Assembly (NCBI RefSeq): GCF_032118995.1
Contig: NC_092667.1
Location: 1,728,931 to 1,792,930 of the forward strand
Length of the DNA: 64,000 nt
Reading direction: 5' to 3'
Source of the DNA: Asterias amurensis
Lineage: Eukaryota > Echinodermata > Asteroidea > Forcipulatida > Asteriidae
The notes beneath the pieces are model-generated. The model was not told the origin of the DNA. It worked only from the letters and a program-made list of their open reading frames with translations, and made no database searches. Below, piece after piece: positions 46,493 to 58,620 of this stretch. A program made the position numbers and the translations under genes. The number at the start of each line of letters is the position of its first letter. Position 1 is the first letter of the stretch.

Positions 46493-47209
46493 ATTCATAA
46501 ATACCTCAGACAGTTTCGCTATTCCTATTGGTGGAGAGCGCGTCACGTGGGGGTGTTTAAACCGTTGATAATGACCAGTGTTTATAACCGGTTGTCCGCG
46601 CTAGTCTTGATGCAAGACGTTTCTTGTTACAGGCGATGCAGGCGCTGTTCGTGTGAGTTGGCCGCGCTGTGTGTGAAAGGAAAACCAGCGAATATGCACC
46701 AAGACTATACGCGCATGCGCACGAACGGAACCGGAAACACACGCGTACGGACATCGTACATGTACATACTGAACATACCATGGAGGTGGAAACAGAGCTC
46801 AAGCACTCGGAAACGGATAAGTTTTACAGAGTTTCTTACTTACTCTGTAAAACTTGTCCGTTTCCGACGTGGTTGAGCTCTGTATGATGTACGACGTCCG
46901 TGTGTTGCATTGTTATGACTGAGACGCCTCTATTTTCGACAGTTTCCGGCTCCGTTCGTGCGCATGCGCGTGTAGTCTTGGGTGCGACACGTTCTCGCAC
47001 ACAGCGCACAGCTTTCACACACGGCGCGGCCAACTCTTACATACAGTGCCCGCATCGCCCGTAACAAGAAACGTCTTGCACCAAGACTAGCGCGGAGTAT
47101 CCGCTCACAACCGGTTACAAACACTGGTCATTATCAAAGGTTTAAACACCCCCATGTGCCGCGCTCTCCACCAATAGGAATAGCGAAACTGTCTGAGGTA
47201 TTTATGAAT
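46493..47209. mobile_element. Foldback element, 717 bp, almost fully palindromic
   Basis: ATTCATAAATACCTCAGACAG pairs with CTGTCTGAGGTATTTATGAAT and the complementarity continues inward to the centre (TTTTACAGAGTTTCTTACTT). It is the complete member of the family seen at 6605, 35544 and 51251. Confidence 0.9.
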
Positions 47210-47321
47210 GTGAATTTAAAAAAAATTGTGACAATTTTAAATGTTGAGTTTACATACATGAGTATTACACACTAAAGCACTTTGCCCATAGGCGGACTTC
47301 TTATACTGACACACATTATGC

Positions 47322-47515
47322 TTCCAAAGGAATCTAAAAATTGTACACTAGTGCCTGCAGTTCCAATGGAATCTAAAATTGTACACTAGTGCCTGCAGTT
47401 CCAATGGAATCTAAAATTGTACACTAGTGCCTGCAGTTCCAATGGAATCTAAAATTGTACACTAGTGCCTGCAGTTCCAATGGAATCTAAATATGTACAG
47501 TGCCTGCAGTTCCCC
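47322..47515. repeat. 38-bp tandem repeat, about 5 copies
   Basis: Unit words are TTCCAATGGAATCTAAAATT and GTACACTAGTGCCTGCAG, starting at 47361, 47399, 47437 and 47475. A single diverged unit at 53602 lies in a block homologous to 47320-48120. Confidence 0.9.
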
Positions 47516-47557
47516 CTAATGCTGTATTATACAAATATTGTCTGCTTCGAGTGCTAT

Positions 47558-47677
47558 GGTTAAAACTATGACTCCCAAGGTGATCCCCGGAGCGTTTTAT
47601 TTTCCCGAGGCGAAGCCGAGGGAAAATAGAATGCTCCGGGGATCACCGAGGGAGTCATAGTTTAAACCATTGCACGA
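47558..47677. repeat. Hairpin, AACTATGACTCCC arms
   Basis: ACTATGACTCCCAAGGTGAT pairs with ATCACCGAGGGAGTCATAGT around a TTTCCCGAGGCGAAGCC core. Confidence 0.8.
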
Positions 47678-47679
47678 GT

Positions 47680-48430
47680 AAAAGCAGCCAATATTTGTTT
47701 AATAACACCCCAAACATTTCTAAATACTGTACAGACTTTACAGACCTGAATGCTACAATCCACGGACGACGCGAATACAGATTGCAAAAACTTTTACTGT
47801 GCTCTGCATGTAGTGTCATGTAATCCGAAATGGTTACAGACTATTAATTTATCATCCTCGTGCACGCAAAGGACGTCTGGGTACTGCACGCCGTGTGCTA
47901 GTCTTTCGGACTAGCGCACGGCAAACCGATGCACTATCACACGGCCGTCGTCTAGCAAAACTAAGACATATCATGTGACGCGCTCTAAACCAATGAAAAG
48001 GCAGAATACTGGTAAGGGGTGTTATAATTCTTTTTACAACATGTAAAAACAGAAGATTACCATTTTGCCTGACAGGTCATGAAACGCAAACCACAAAGTC
48101 AATTGTTGTTGAAATTTTGTCTGTTTGAGGTGTTTGTTAAAATGGGTCATTGTGGATGAAATTATGTCATTGGTAACCATTAAGTTCCTCATTGCCAGTT
48201 TCCCGTTGGTTTTAGTGTTTGTCTTTGTAAAAGAATGACGATTATTGACTATCGTTAATGAATTAATGCAAGCTGTATTCTCCTGATTTTATTGACGTCA
48301 CTAACTGGTCATCTTTATGTGGCACAACGCACATGATGTCAACGAGTAACCTTCTTTTGACCTTTTCAAATGACGTCATGTGCATGAGGTCTTTTAAATC
48401 ATCATGAAATTTATGTTACATTTCCTTAAT
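47680..48430. other. No gene seen
   Basis: 48045-48130 (ACAGAAGATTACC, GTCATGAAACGCAAA) is homologous to 53655-53760. The rest is unique. Confidence 0.35.
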
Positions 48431-48449
48431 AGGGGGGGGGGGGGGGGCC

Positions 48450-48552
48450 TCCGGTACATGTAGGTGTCCCACCGGTAGGTGTCCCTCCGGTAGGTGTCCC
48501 TCCGGTAGGTGTCCCTCCGGTAGGTGTCCCTCCGGTAGGTGTCCCTCCTATA
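48450..48552 (-). repeat. Orphan lectin-stalk minisatellite, about 7 units
   Basis: TCCCTCCGGTAGGTG units match the lectin stalk arrays but no leader or lectin domain flanks them. A G-run (48433-48447) lies on the left. Confidence 0.85.
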
Positions 48553-48649
48553 GTGATACATACTGAAAGAACTGTCATTTGACCTAAAAATAATGTCACT
48601 TATAAACATTGAACAATCACATTTAAACCTACCACAGAGTCTAAAGCAT

Positions 48650-49330
48650 GTACGTAGCGTTTATTTAACTCAGATTATTACCCTATACGCCTCTCTTAAT
48701 ATTTATGCATGAGGTACGTCACAATGCTATTTCAAAACGAGGCGATGGGCGCAGCCACTGCAAGTGATGGGTAAGAATTATGACGTCATGCATAAATACT
48801 AAGAGAGACGTATTAATGCGTTAAATCGATTTTGGCGGGGAAAATGGCCGCCATCTTGAATTTCTTTGTAAACTCATTATGTTTAGAAACAACGCAGTGA
48901 CCATTCCCATGAAAACAAATTATGTGAACAAAATAAAATTTATATTTTTGTATAGGGTGTGCATACGTATTTTAGGGGGAAAACAGTATTTTTTAATTTA
49001 TGCAAATTATGCATATTTCCCCTGCTTACTTTTTTCTACCTTTTGAATATGTTGTTTTAGAGGGTTTCAAGAGACACTTGCAAAAAAAAACATTTCTGTT
49101 GCAATTTTGTCTACAATCCCGGCCAAAATGCTTGGGCCACCCTTGCCTAACGTTATACACCTCCCTGTGCACTTCCCATTCCCATTAAAAAAATGTCCCT
49201 CGCCCCCGCCCCCCGCTCAATGTTGACTGTAACTCAGAACACAATCGGCAATTGGAACCAACATTGAAAGGGTGCAGGGGGGCCCAACGAGATATGACCG
49301 GGATTGTAGGATGAGATGTTCTTTATAAGA
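48650..49330. other. Small inverted-repeat block, otherwise no gene
   Basis: 48680-48830 has weak inverted ends (ACGCCTCTCTTAATATTTATGC and ATAAATACTAAGAGAGACG). The rest is AT-rich. Confidence 0.4.
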
Positions 49331-49356
49331 AGTGGTTAGCTCAGAAAAGAATTTGA

Positions 49357-50554
49357 TCACATGAGCTGCTGTGCTGGTGATGCGTGGCGCTGACAGATTG
49401 ACTTGCTGGTACGATCACAATACCAATCGAACCAGCCTGAACCAACACCGATAGCGCAATCTTCGTTGATGTAATTATTTGGCTCACTATCACACCACAT
49501 CTCGTCCTGCACGTCAAAACCTTCACCATCCAAGCACACCCAGGTACCTGAACAAGGAAATCCAAAGTATTATAGGCTACATCAAATTTTAGGTGTGGGA
49601 TCGTACTAAAAGACACTGGACACTATTGGTAATTGTCAAAGACTAGTCTTCTCAATTGGTGTATCTCTACACTACGCATAAAATAATAAACCTGTGAAAA
49701 TTTGAGCTCAATTGGTCGTCGAAGTAAGTAATATTTTCAGGGAAGCATTCTATCATCATAATCTTCAAACTGTGTAAGTTTAAAGTAAATCTGTGGACAA
49801 TGTGTTTTTTGTCCGACAAAAAGTACCCAGACACTTTAAACATAATTTCTCAACCATCACCCCACCCAACTCAACGCAAATCTGCTTGCCCTCTTCCCAT
49901 GCAACGTCGGCATCATGCACCTTGTAGCATTTTTCTTGCCACTGGCTCCAAGAAGGAGGGCACTCCCAAGTAGGTGTCCCTCCGGTGGGTGTCCCTCCGG
50001 TAGGTGTGCCTCCGGTAGGTGTCCCTCCGGTAGCTGTCCCTCCGGTAGGTGTCCCTCCGGTAGGTGTCCCTCCGGTAGCTGTCCCTCCGGTAGGTGTCCC
50101 TCCGGTAGCTGTCCCTCCGGTAGGTGCCCCTCCGGTAGGTGTCCCTCCGGTAGCTGTCCCTCCGGTAGCTGTCCCTCCGGTAGGTGTCCCTCCGGTAGGT
50201 GTCCCTCCAGTAGCTGTCCCTCCGGTAGCTGTCCCTCCGGTAGGTGTCCCTCCGGTAGGTGTCCCTCTGGTAGGTGCCCCTCCGGTAGGTGTCCCTCCGG
50301 TAGGTGTCCCTCCGGTAGGCGTCCCTCCGGTAGGTGTCCCTCCGGTAGGTGTCCCTCCGGTAGGTGTCCTTCCGGTAGGTGCCCCTCCGGTAGGTGTCCC
50401 TCCGGTAGGTGTCCCTCCGGTAGGTGTCCCTCCGGTAGGTGTCCCTCCAGTAGGGGCCTTCTTCCAACACCGCCCGTTTACAGCAGCGTAGTTTGCCATA
50501 AAAAAAAATACCAACAACACCCAGCAGTTTGCTCGCAAACATTTTGCTGACCAT
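49357..50554 (-). pseudogene. C-type lectin copy with about 33 stalk units, broken
   Basis: Exon 2 (49547-49357) is intact and encodes TWVCLDGEGFDVQDEMWCDS, EPN, and ICQRHASPAQQLM. Exon 1 (from ATG 50554) has one extra base in the T-run of the signal peptide, so reading on from the ATG gives RRDTY repeats rather than TPTGG. Exon 1 also stops matching after GGVMV near 49850: the VPQS...WIGCND...TEG segment and donor are gone, replaced by repeat sequence at 49608-49850. Many units are TATGG instead of TPTGG. The T-run should be rechecked as a possible sequencing error, but the missing segment stands on its own. Confidence 0.85.
49608..49840 (+). mobile_element. Family 1 MITE fragment inside the broken lectin
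   Basis: AGACACTGGACACTATTGG runs through TTTGAGCTCAATTGGTCGTCG, then different sequence ending CCAGACACTTTAA. It begins where the paralogue at 45298 reads GTACTTAAAC, so a TTAA site was available. Confidence 0.65.
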
Positions 50555-51069
50555 CTCTCGGCAAATTAAAAATTTTGCTCGATTTACAAACAACAAGGAA
50601 GGTACAACCTTCACAGAACAGAATTTAAAAAATATTAAAACGAACACAACAGAAATTGCGAGCTTTCCAATCTTATAAATACAACAATCGATAAAAACTC
50701 AAGAAAAAGATGATTATGCAAATTAAGCAATGACGTGGTAAGGATTTCTGGTTTCCTTGAATTTAATTTGATCCTTTCTCGCAGTTCAATATTCTAAAAG
50801 TCATGGTCTAAATCTAGTTTTGAATGATGGTTATGGGAAATAATATTGTTGTTGTGTTTTATATTTTTTGTATTTAGTTATTTTGCTGACTCGAGCTAAC
50901 GTGTTGTCCTCATATAGCCACACTAAATTGTAAACATGAATTAAAAAAACAAGACCAAAACAGTTTCTTCAAAACGTCACAGTTGTCAAGAGAAAGAAAC
51001 CATTGTAGTCTTTAGCCTAAAATAAATGCTAGGCCTGTATATATCTCATTTTCAAAAAACGTATTTCCC

Positions 51070-51200
51070 GTTTTCAGAGGGACCCAAGTGTGTTTCCAAC
51101 AGAGCATTACTTCGTCTTGCCTCTGGCTCTGAGTTGGAGGGCAAGGCTGCTTCCCTCTGATGACGGCCTCCATACACTGCCCACTATCGGCCGCGACCCT
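51070..51200 (-). pseudogene. Heavily decayed lectin exon 1 scrap
   Basis: On the minus strand CAGCCTTGCCCTCCAACTCA reads QPCPPTQSQRQDE, aligning with the lectin-domain start CPPTWSQWQDK. The preceding CACTGCCC region recalls NGRCWK. There are no repeats. Confidence 0.5.
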
Positions 51201-51250
51201 GCAAGGTTTTAAACGGTAGTTTAAGAAAGAGTCACTACTCTTTCATTCCC

Positions 51251-51520
51251 ATTCATAAATGCCCTTTTGCTTATAAGGCGTTATAAAGTGTGAAACTCTG
51301 TAAAACTGATCCGTTTTCCGGCGTCCTTGAGCTCTGTACGTGGGTTGCATTTTTTATGACTGAGACAGGTTTCGGATATGCTTTCGTGCGCGTACTATGC
51401 ATCAAAACGTATCCGAAAACTACCGGTTATAAACAACTCCAGCTAGTCATTATCAACCGTTTAACGCACTCTCCACCAATATAAACAGCGAAACTGTCTG
51501 AGGTATTAAATTATGAATAA
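51251..51520. mobile_element. ATTCATAAATACC foldback element, diverged
   Basis: Starts ATTCATAAATGCCC and ends GCGAAACTGTCTGAGGTATT near ATGAAT. Shares TTGAGCTCTGTACG and CCGGTTATAAACAAC with 46493-47209. Confidence 0.7.
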
Positions 51521-52575
51521 TTATTAACATCACCCAGCATGCAGTTAACGTACAATCGTCATTACAGATAAACCCTGAAGTCACTACACGTGCAAGGTAT
51601 ATCAGTTATGGACACATGCAAAGTATAACCTTCACTGAACGGAATTATAAAACACCAAAACGAACACAAAAGAACAGGCCACACGAGCTCTCTCATCTTA
51701 ACAATACAATCGATAAAAACTCAAGAAAAATATGAATATGCAAAATAGGCAATGACGTGATATGGATTTGTGGTTTCCTTGGATTTAGCATTGTCTTAAG
51801 TTAATTTTCTCCATTCAGTAACGACATACATTGTCTTCCTTTCAGATTTGTTTGTGACTGGTTATTATTTAATGTGGTGGCTTCAAGAGGTTTTCAAAGA
51901 TATTATATTTACACAAATATTTACATATATTCAAGATTCGTTCCCCTATGGCAAATATTACTTATTTTTTTAACGATTTTGACCGTGTTATGAGTATTCC
52001 CTTTATATTATATTCATTTGAGTTTTCACGTTTTCGCAAAATTTCGTAAAACTCACGAATAATGCCCCAAATGGCAAAAGTTCATTGATTAATTTACTTA
52101 ATGATAAGATTTCGCCGTGTTGTAAATATTCCTTTTTTTACCACAATTAATTGTATTAGGGATGGAGGCCCTGAAGCTGTTGAATTTTGGCATGTCTGAA
52201 GGGCCATACAAAGCTCTCATTGTTATAAATAATAATAGGAATAATAACAATAGTGTATTTTGTGGCGCATTTTCATATACATGTTCAATACTATTTACAT
52301 AACATTAGAATACTTGGTCCGGAGACACTAAACAGAAAGAATGAGAGACACTTTTGAAAGCCCAACATATATTATATGGTATCCAGTCTTACATCCAAAC
52401 CAGTGAAGGGTGGCTGGGTGAGAAGTTTGATAGGGTTTGGTCGGTGGGTTGTTTGAGGAGGGAGGGCGGGTTGGTGGTGCTTCGGGATGGCTGGTAGGTT
52501 GGTGTGTGGTCGGGTGTTATTCAGGGCGTCGTTCTTAAAGGTCGGTGTTTGTTTTGAGTAGATTTTGAGAGGTTG
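51521..52575. other. Lectin-upstream remnant, AT-rich and G-rich stretches
   Basis: 51620-51780 repeats the lectin-upstream block (AACCTTCACTGAACGGAATT, CGAGCTCTCTCATCTTAACA). 52410-52575 is a G-rich tract of GGTTGG words. No gene is seen. Confidence 0.45.
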
Positions 52576-52579
52576 GTTT

Positions 52580-52957
52580 TTAAAGACACTGGGCACCTTT
52601 GGGAATAGTCAAAGACCAATCTTCTCACTTGGTGTATCTCACTATTATGCATAAAATAACAAACCTGTGAAAATTTGAGCTCAACATTGGTCGTCGAAGT
52701 TGCGAGATAATAATGAAAGATAAAATACTCAACGAAAATGTGTGCTTTCAAATGCTTGATTTCGAGACCCCAAAATCTAGTTCTGAGGTGTCGATATCAA
52801 ATTCGTGGAAACTTACTTCTTTCTCTAAAACTATGCGTTAATTCAGAGGGAGCCGTTTCTCAAAATGTTTTATACTATCAACCGCTCCCCATTACTCGTT
52901 ACCAAGTAAGGTTTTATGCTAATAATTATTCTGAGTGATAGTGTCCACTGCCTTTAA
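52580..52957 (+). mobile_element. TTAA palindromic MITE, family 1
   Basis: It runs from TTAAAGACACTGGGCACCTT to GTGTCCACTGCC and TTAA. It shares the TTAA at 52954-52957 with the next copy. Confidence 0.85.
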
Positions 52958-53337
52958 AGGCAGTGGACACTATTGGTAATTACTTCAAATAATTTTTGGC
53001 ATAAAACCTTTCTTGGTGACAAGTAATGGGGAGTAAAGGTTGGTGGTATAAAACATTGTGAGATACAGCTCCCTCTGAAGTGCCATAGTTTTGGAGAAAG
53101 AAGTAATTTCCACGAATTTGATTTCGAGACCTCAAGTTTAGAACTTGAGGTCTCGAAATCAACCATCTAAACGCACACAACTTCGTGTGACAAAGGTGTT
53201 TTTTCTTTTATTATTATCTCGCTTGATGAGCGATTGAGCTCAAATGTTCACAGGTTTGTTATTTTATGCATATGTTGAGATACACCAACTGTGAAGGCTA
53301 GCCTTTGACAATTACCAATAGTGTCCACTGCCTTTAA
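52954..53337 (-). mobile_element. TTAA palindromic MITE, family 1, full length
   Basis: It runs from TTAAAGGCAGTGGACACTATT to GTGTCCACTGCC and TTAA at 53334-53337, with a clean GAGACCTCAAG hairpin at the centre. Confidence 0.9.
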
Positions 53338-54216
53338 GGTTGATTGTTAAGGGTTTAGGTTGGTAGGGTTACTATGAAGGATCAGAATGGTTAGGATTAA
53401 ATTTGAAGTGTTTGGATTGATTTTTGGTTCATTTTGAGGTGTCGGTTTGGTTGGGGGCAAGTTTCATTTTAAAGTATTTTTGGAGAAAATACAAGGCTTT
53501 TTGTGCATATACCGTTGTTTACTCTAAGCTTGCAGTGCTGGGAAGGCGTTTTAAACAAGGACGTCATAAATATTATAATGTAGAAATAATGAACACCTCC
53601 CCCTAATGCTTACAATGGAATCTAAAATTGTACCGTGGCTGAATTTCCCCCTAAGGTTGTTTTTCATGTAAATACAGAAGATTACCATGCCCGACACAGT
53701 GTCATGAAACGCAAAACACAAAGTCATATGTTGTTGAAATGTTGTCTCTTTGGGAGTTTGTTTGTGCTTTGTAAACTTATAAGAACCGAGTAATGATTCG
53801 AAACAGAAATTCATTTTCTGCTAATATTGGCCATTATATAACGACCTTATGAATAATGTTGGCTTATATTGTAACTGATCAATACAACGGTTTTGACATT
53901 CTAGGTAGGGATATGTTTAAGTTTTTGATGGACACTCCCGACGAAGCTATAATTAATTGCGTTGCCAAGTATGTCTTTTTATTTATTGTTTTAAAAGAGA
54001 ATCAAACTGCGTGATTCGGCTTATCAAATGTATATGTTTTTGTTCTATAAGTTACAATTCCTTTCTGTATGACTGTAATGCATGTATTCTTATAATAATA
54101 ACATTGTTACCCTCCCCAGGGTTATGGGGGTGTGTTCCAGTTTGAAATAAAAACCCAGTAGCTAATACAATACAATAATTATTATTATTCATAACGGATG
54201 TTCATTCAGTAATTTT
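53338..54216. other. No gene seen; block shared with 47.3-48.1 kb
   Basis: 53590-53760 is homologous to parts of 47320-48130. 54080-54160 ends TTTGAAATAAAAACCCAG and resembles a retroposon 3' tail. Confidence 0.4.
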
Positions 54217-56310
54217 ATGCATGTACATAAACACGGAAGATTCATATTTTGCCTTACGGTGCCTCAAGCGATGGCCCAGATAATTTTGCCAATCCTGCTA
54301 CCTGTACATGTTTACATCATCCAAGATGGCGGCAGGATTGACGTCAGTGCTTTGCGTCTATATTTTAAATTACAAGGCCTTGAAGACCAGGAAGTCGGTC
54401 AGTTTATGCTTTAAAAGCAACTATGGTGTCTCATTTAATTCATTATCCTCGATACCTCGCTCGAGACCTCGACACATGTAGGCATCGCAGCTCTAAAGCA
54501 AAAATTTTGCTATGAAGTCAGCGTACAACCCCAATCTAAAAATACATCTAAAGAAACCTCTATAACATACGAACTAACAAAAATAACCAAGGTGTAACCT
54601 TCACAGAACTGCATGTGCCAAGCTCCTTCCGTCGCCAATAAAAAAAACGCGCTGTGGAGTCAAACAAAGAACAGCGCAACAGGGAGTTCTCCAAAACAGC
54701 GATAAATCAATCAATAAAACCCATAAAAAAAAATGAAGAAAATATAATAAAACATAGAACTTGAAGACAAATGTTTTACATAATAGGCATAGGCTACGTG
54801 TTATGGTGTTGAGTTTGCATAATAAGCTGTGGCGTACACAATTGAGATGAGATGTAAATAAAGAATTCGGGGAAAATTATTACTAGCAACGACATTTCGC
54901 AAAGACTTGAACAAAACTCAGTGACAGAAAATAGGTAAAAAACTGAGTTCATCACACTGAAATTACTTTGTTTGTGTGTGATTAGTTTGTAAAGTTGTGT
55001 TATTCTTCCTCAAGAACCTGTACAAGTACATGTACACGGATGATACCGAATTGAACGAGACACCGGGGCCCAATTTCATAGAGCTGCTAAGCACATAAAT
55101 TTGCTTAGCATGAAATTTATTCATTGATAAAACTCAATTTACCAACCAAATTTCCATTTGTTGCCTGTTGCTTGTTGCTTGAATTCAGCTGTTGTTTGCT
55201 TATCATGAAAGTCACGTCATGTGGAAATAAATCTTGTATTTTATCAAGGAAGCAAAATGCATGTACATAAACACGGAAGATTCATATTTTGCCTTACGGT
55301 ACCTCAAGCGATGGCCCAGATAATTTTACCAATCCTGCTACCTGTACATGTTTACATCATCCAAGATGGCGGCAGGGTTGACGTCAGTGCTTTTTGCGTC
55401 TATATTTTTAATAACAAGGCCTTGAAGACCAGGAAGTCGGTCAGTTTATGCTTTGAAAGCAACTGTGGTGTCTCATTTAATTCATTATCCTCGAGACCTC
55501 GTTCGAGACCACGACACCATGTATAGGCATCGCAGCAAAACAGCAATATTTGCTATGAAGTCAGCGTACAACCCCAATCTAAAAATACAGCTAAAGAAAC
55601 CTCTATAACAATCCATACGAACTAACAAAAATAACCAAGGTGTAACCTTCACAGAACGGACTGTGCCAAGCTCCTTCCATCGCCAATAAAAACACGGGCT
55701 GTGGAGTCAAACAAAGAACAGCGCAACGGGGAGTTCTCCAAAACAGCGATAAATCAATCAATAAAACCCATAAAAAAAATGAAGAAAATATAATAAAAAA
55801 TAGAACTTGAAGACAAATTTGTACATAATAGGCATAGGCTACGTGTTATGGTGTTGAGTTTGCATAATAAGATGTGGCGTACACAATTGAGATGAGATGT
55901 AAATATAGAATTCGGGGAAAATTATTACTAGCAACGACATTTCGCAAAGACTTGAACAAAACTCAGTGACAGAAAATAGGTAAAAAACTGAGTTCATCAC
56001 ACTGATATTACTTTGTTTGTGTGTGATTAGTTTGTAAAGTTGTGTTATTCTTCCTCAAGAACCTGTACAAGTACATGTACACGGATGATACCGAATTGAA
56101 CGAGACACTGGGGCCCAATTGTATAGAGCTGCTAAGCACATAAATTTGCTTAGCATGAAATTTATTCCCTGATAAAACCCAATTTATCAACCAAATTTCC
56201 ATTTGTTGCCTGTTGCTTGTTGCTTGTATTCAGCTGTTGTTTTCTTATCCTGAAAGTCACGTCGCGTGGAAATTAATCTTGTGTTTTATCAAGGAAGCAA
56301 AATTTTATGC
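54217..56310. repeat. Tandem segmental duplication, two units of about 1.04 kb
   Basis: Unit 1 54217-55257 and unit 2 55258-56310 both start ATGCATGTACATAAACACGG. Each holds a lectin-upstream block (GTGTAACCTTCACAGAAC, AACAGCGCAAC) but no lectin gene, and ends in the GGGCCCAATTTCATAGAGC MITE. The junctions lie inside the MITE. Confidence 0.9.
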
Positions 56311-56340
56311 TTAGATTAGCAGCTCTATGAAATTGGGCCC
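56110..56340. mobile_element. Palindromic MITE with GGGCCCAATT ends
   Basis: Ends GGGGCCCAATTGTATAGAGC and GCTCTATGAAATTGGGCCC. The sister copy at 55065-55257 has lost its right end at the duplication junction. Confidence 0.8.
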
Positions 56341-57290
56341 AGCTGCTTTCAAAGCATGAATGAACCGACCGACTTCCTACATTAAAATGTTTCTGTGTTA
56401 CAAAACTACTAAAGTATTACAAGAACAATGCACTATTTAAAAAAGAAAGTAATTAGGTTCTAGATATTATGCAAAATCACATAGTATTTATTGTGGTTGA
56501 AGAAAACAAAATCAGGTGGCCTAAAAAATGAGGTGCGCCCTCTTTCGACTGCTGTGCTTTCTTTTCGCTGATTGGCGAAGAGTTTTCCGAAGAAATTACT
56601 AGCGAACAACGTCGCCGAAAGGCTAGACGCTAGAATTCTTTGTTTTCTGAACTTGTTTTGTGTCTATGAATGCCTGAAAATGAACTTGTTGAAAAGGTCA
56701 AATTCTCCACTCCAAAAGAGGTAAGAAAGGAACAAAAATTGAAACTAATTGTCTGGAAAAGATGCCAAATTTGATCGCCTTTCCGTCAGTCTCGTCACAC
56801 AGTTTGACATGAGTGGTACGTACGTGTGAGACAACTCGTCCGTCGAAAAACTGTGCACACTGTTTGGACAAGTTGTCCAAACCGTGTGTACAGTTTTTCG
56901 ACGGACGAGTTGTTGACAGATGGGACAACTCGAAGGTGAGACAACTCGACGATGGATTGTCAAGACAAGTCGACGCTTGAATGGCTGGTCTTCATGATGA
57001 TGATTAATACTCACACTAACAGGGACAGCACAGTCACACGAACTTGCTTCAAATCCTGGATTTTTTCACTTTCAAGTTTCAGTAATCCTTAATCTTATTT
57101 TTACTTAGGTGGGGGGGGGGGGGTGGTGGAAGGACAGAAATTATCATTTTGTAGAATTAGTTCTAGTTCGATACTGGTGTTGTATTTGGTAAATGGTAAA
57201 CAGTATTGTATGATTTACTGCCCGAGGATCTTATTGTTATTATTATATAGGATTTGAGGCATTGCATGGTGAGGTATCAATGTATATTTG
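56341..57290. other. Intergenic with a short inverted block
   Basis: 56815-56945 holds inverted words (GACAACTCGTCCGTCGAAAA and TTTTTCGACGGACGAGTTGT), a hairpin of unknown origin. A G13 run lies near 57112. No gene is seen. Confidence 0.45.
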
Positions 57291-57294
57291 GTTT

Positions 57295-57784
57295 GCGGTA
57301 ACACCATGTGTGTAACTACTTGCCAGGTAGAGTTTGTTCTTAGAGAACTGTCTTGCTATATTCTACTGCCGCGGAGTAGATAATCGGAGGTTCGGGAGAC
57401 TTATAAGTTCTGAAAAGAACTGTCCTGCTTTTTAACTATTACCCAGGGCGGATTGTATAGAAAATAGACTGGACTACTACTCAACGTTTCGACTAGCTTG
57501 CTCTAGTCATCGTCTCTAGAGCAAGCTAGTCGAAACGTTGAGAACAATTCAGAACTGACTCCGCGGCAGTACAGTTAATTACGATCCTATAAGCTATTTA
57601 AAGTAGTAGTCCAGTCTATTTTCTATACCATCGGCCCTGGTAATAGTTAAAAAGCAGGACAGTTCTTTTCAGAACTGAGAAGTCTCCGAACCTCCGATTT
57701 TCTACTCCGTGGCAGTAGAATATAGCAAGAGTTCTCTAAGAACAAACTCTACCTGGCAAGTAGATACACACATGGTGTTACCGC
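57295..57784. mobile_element. Foldback element, 490 bp, complete
   Basis: Ends GCGGTAACACCATGTGTGTA and TACACACATGGTGTTACCGC. The arms meet at GACTAGCTTGCTCTAG/CTAGAGCAAGCTAGTC. Half copies lie at 14220-14490, and short matches occur near 34950 and 43590. Confidence 0.88.
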
Positions 57785-58620
57785 GTTCTTATTATTAATA
57801 TTCTGGGTGCTCTCAAAGTCATGAATGCGCATGATGAAAGTTTTTATGACCGTATGCCATATCAATATCAATAGCTCAAATTTCCTTTGCACTATAGCTA
57901 CACTATTATACACAACCAAAACTTATCCCAGACTCTCAATATACATTCATGACGCTTGTATTGTATTGCCTTTTTGTTAAGTTAACAAAAATTAAAAAAC
58001 ATCTTTAAAAAATGCAATTTTCTGCTTATCAAGCATATCGAGAGGTCAAAAAACGTGTGATGTGCCAGAAAAACAACATTTTTTTTACTTCTCGTTATGC
58101 TCGATATTAGCAGAAAATTCCATTTTCTGAAGATGTTTTTTAGTTTAACTCAACAAAAAGGCAATACAAGCTTCATAAATGCATATTAAGTGTGTTGTGT
58201 AAGTTTTGGTTTTTCGAGTTTTGTGATGTCAATATTCGCTACGCATTCGCATTCGCAGGAAGTATGAACTAGGCTTTATGCTGACTTACCTGGTAATAGA
58301 CCTTTGCATAGAAGATGTCACAAGCCCAAAACAGCGCACTCATTGGCTCAGAGTTGTGTGCAGCACGCAAACAGGTGCCAGTTTCCATTTTTTGGACTCG
58401 GTGATGGAGGCAAATGCAAGGATAGGCAAATGCAAGGATAGGCAAAGTTATTAAGAAAGAGAAAATTCAAATCAATCTTGAAAAATTCAGTTCAAATTCA
58501 GTGTTTACTTTTTAAGAAAAAATTGTCACTGTGTTTTCTTTAAGAAAGCCGAATCCATCCATGTTGAGCAAGGTGACAGAATGACTACCTACCACATCTC
58601 TACTTTTTATTTTTCTCTAG
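57785..58620. other. No gene seen
   Basis: 57960-58160 has a weak inverted repeat (GTTAACAAAAATTAAAAAAC and ATTTTCTGAAGATG words). Two GGATAGGCAAA words at 58420-58445 form a short direct repeat. Confidence 0.35.

Noticed and set aside
46547-47275. Several 60-110 codon frames on both strands
   Set aside because: All fall inside the 717-bp foldback element and mirror each other.
49915-50550. Plus-strand SGRCP and VGVPP repeat frames
   Set aside because: Shadows of the stalk minisatellite; the leader and lectin exons are on the minus strand.
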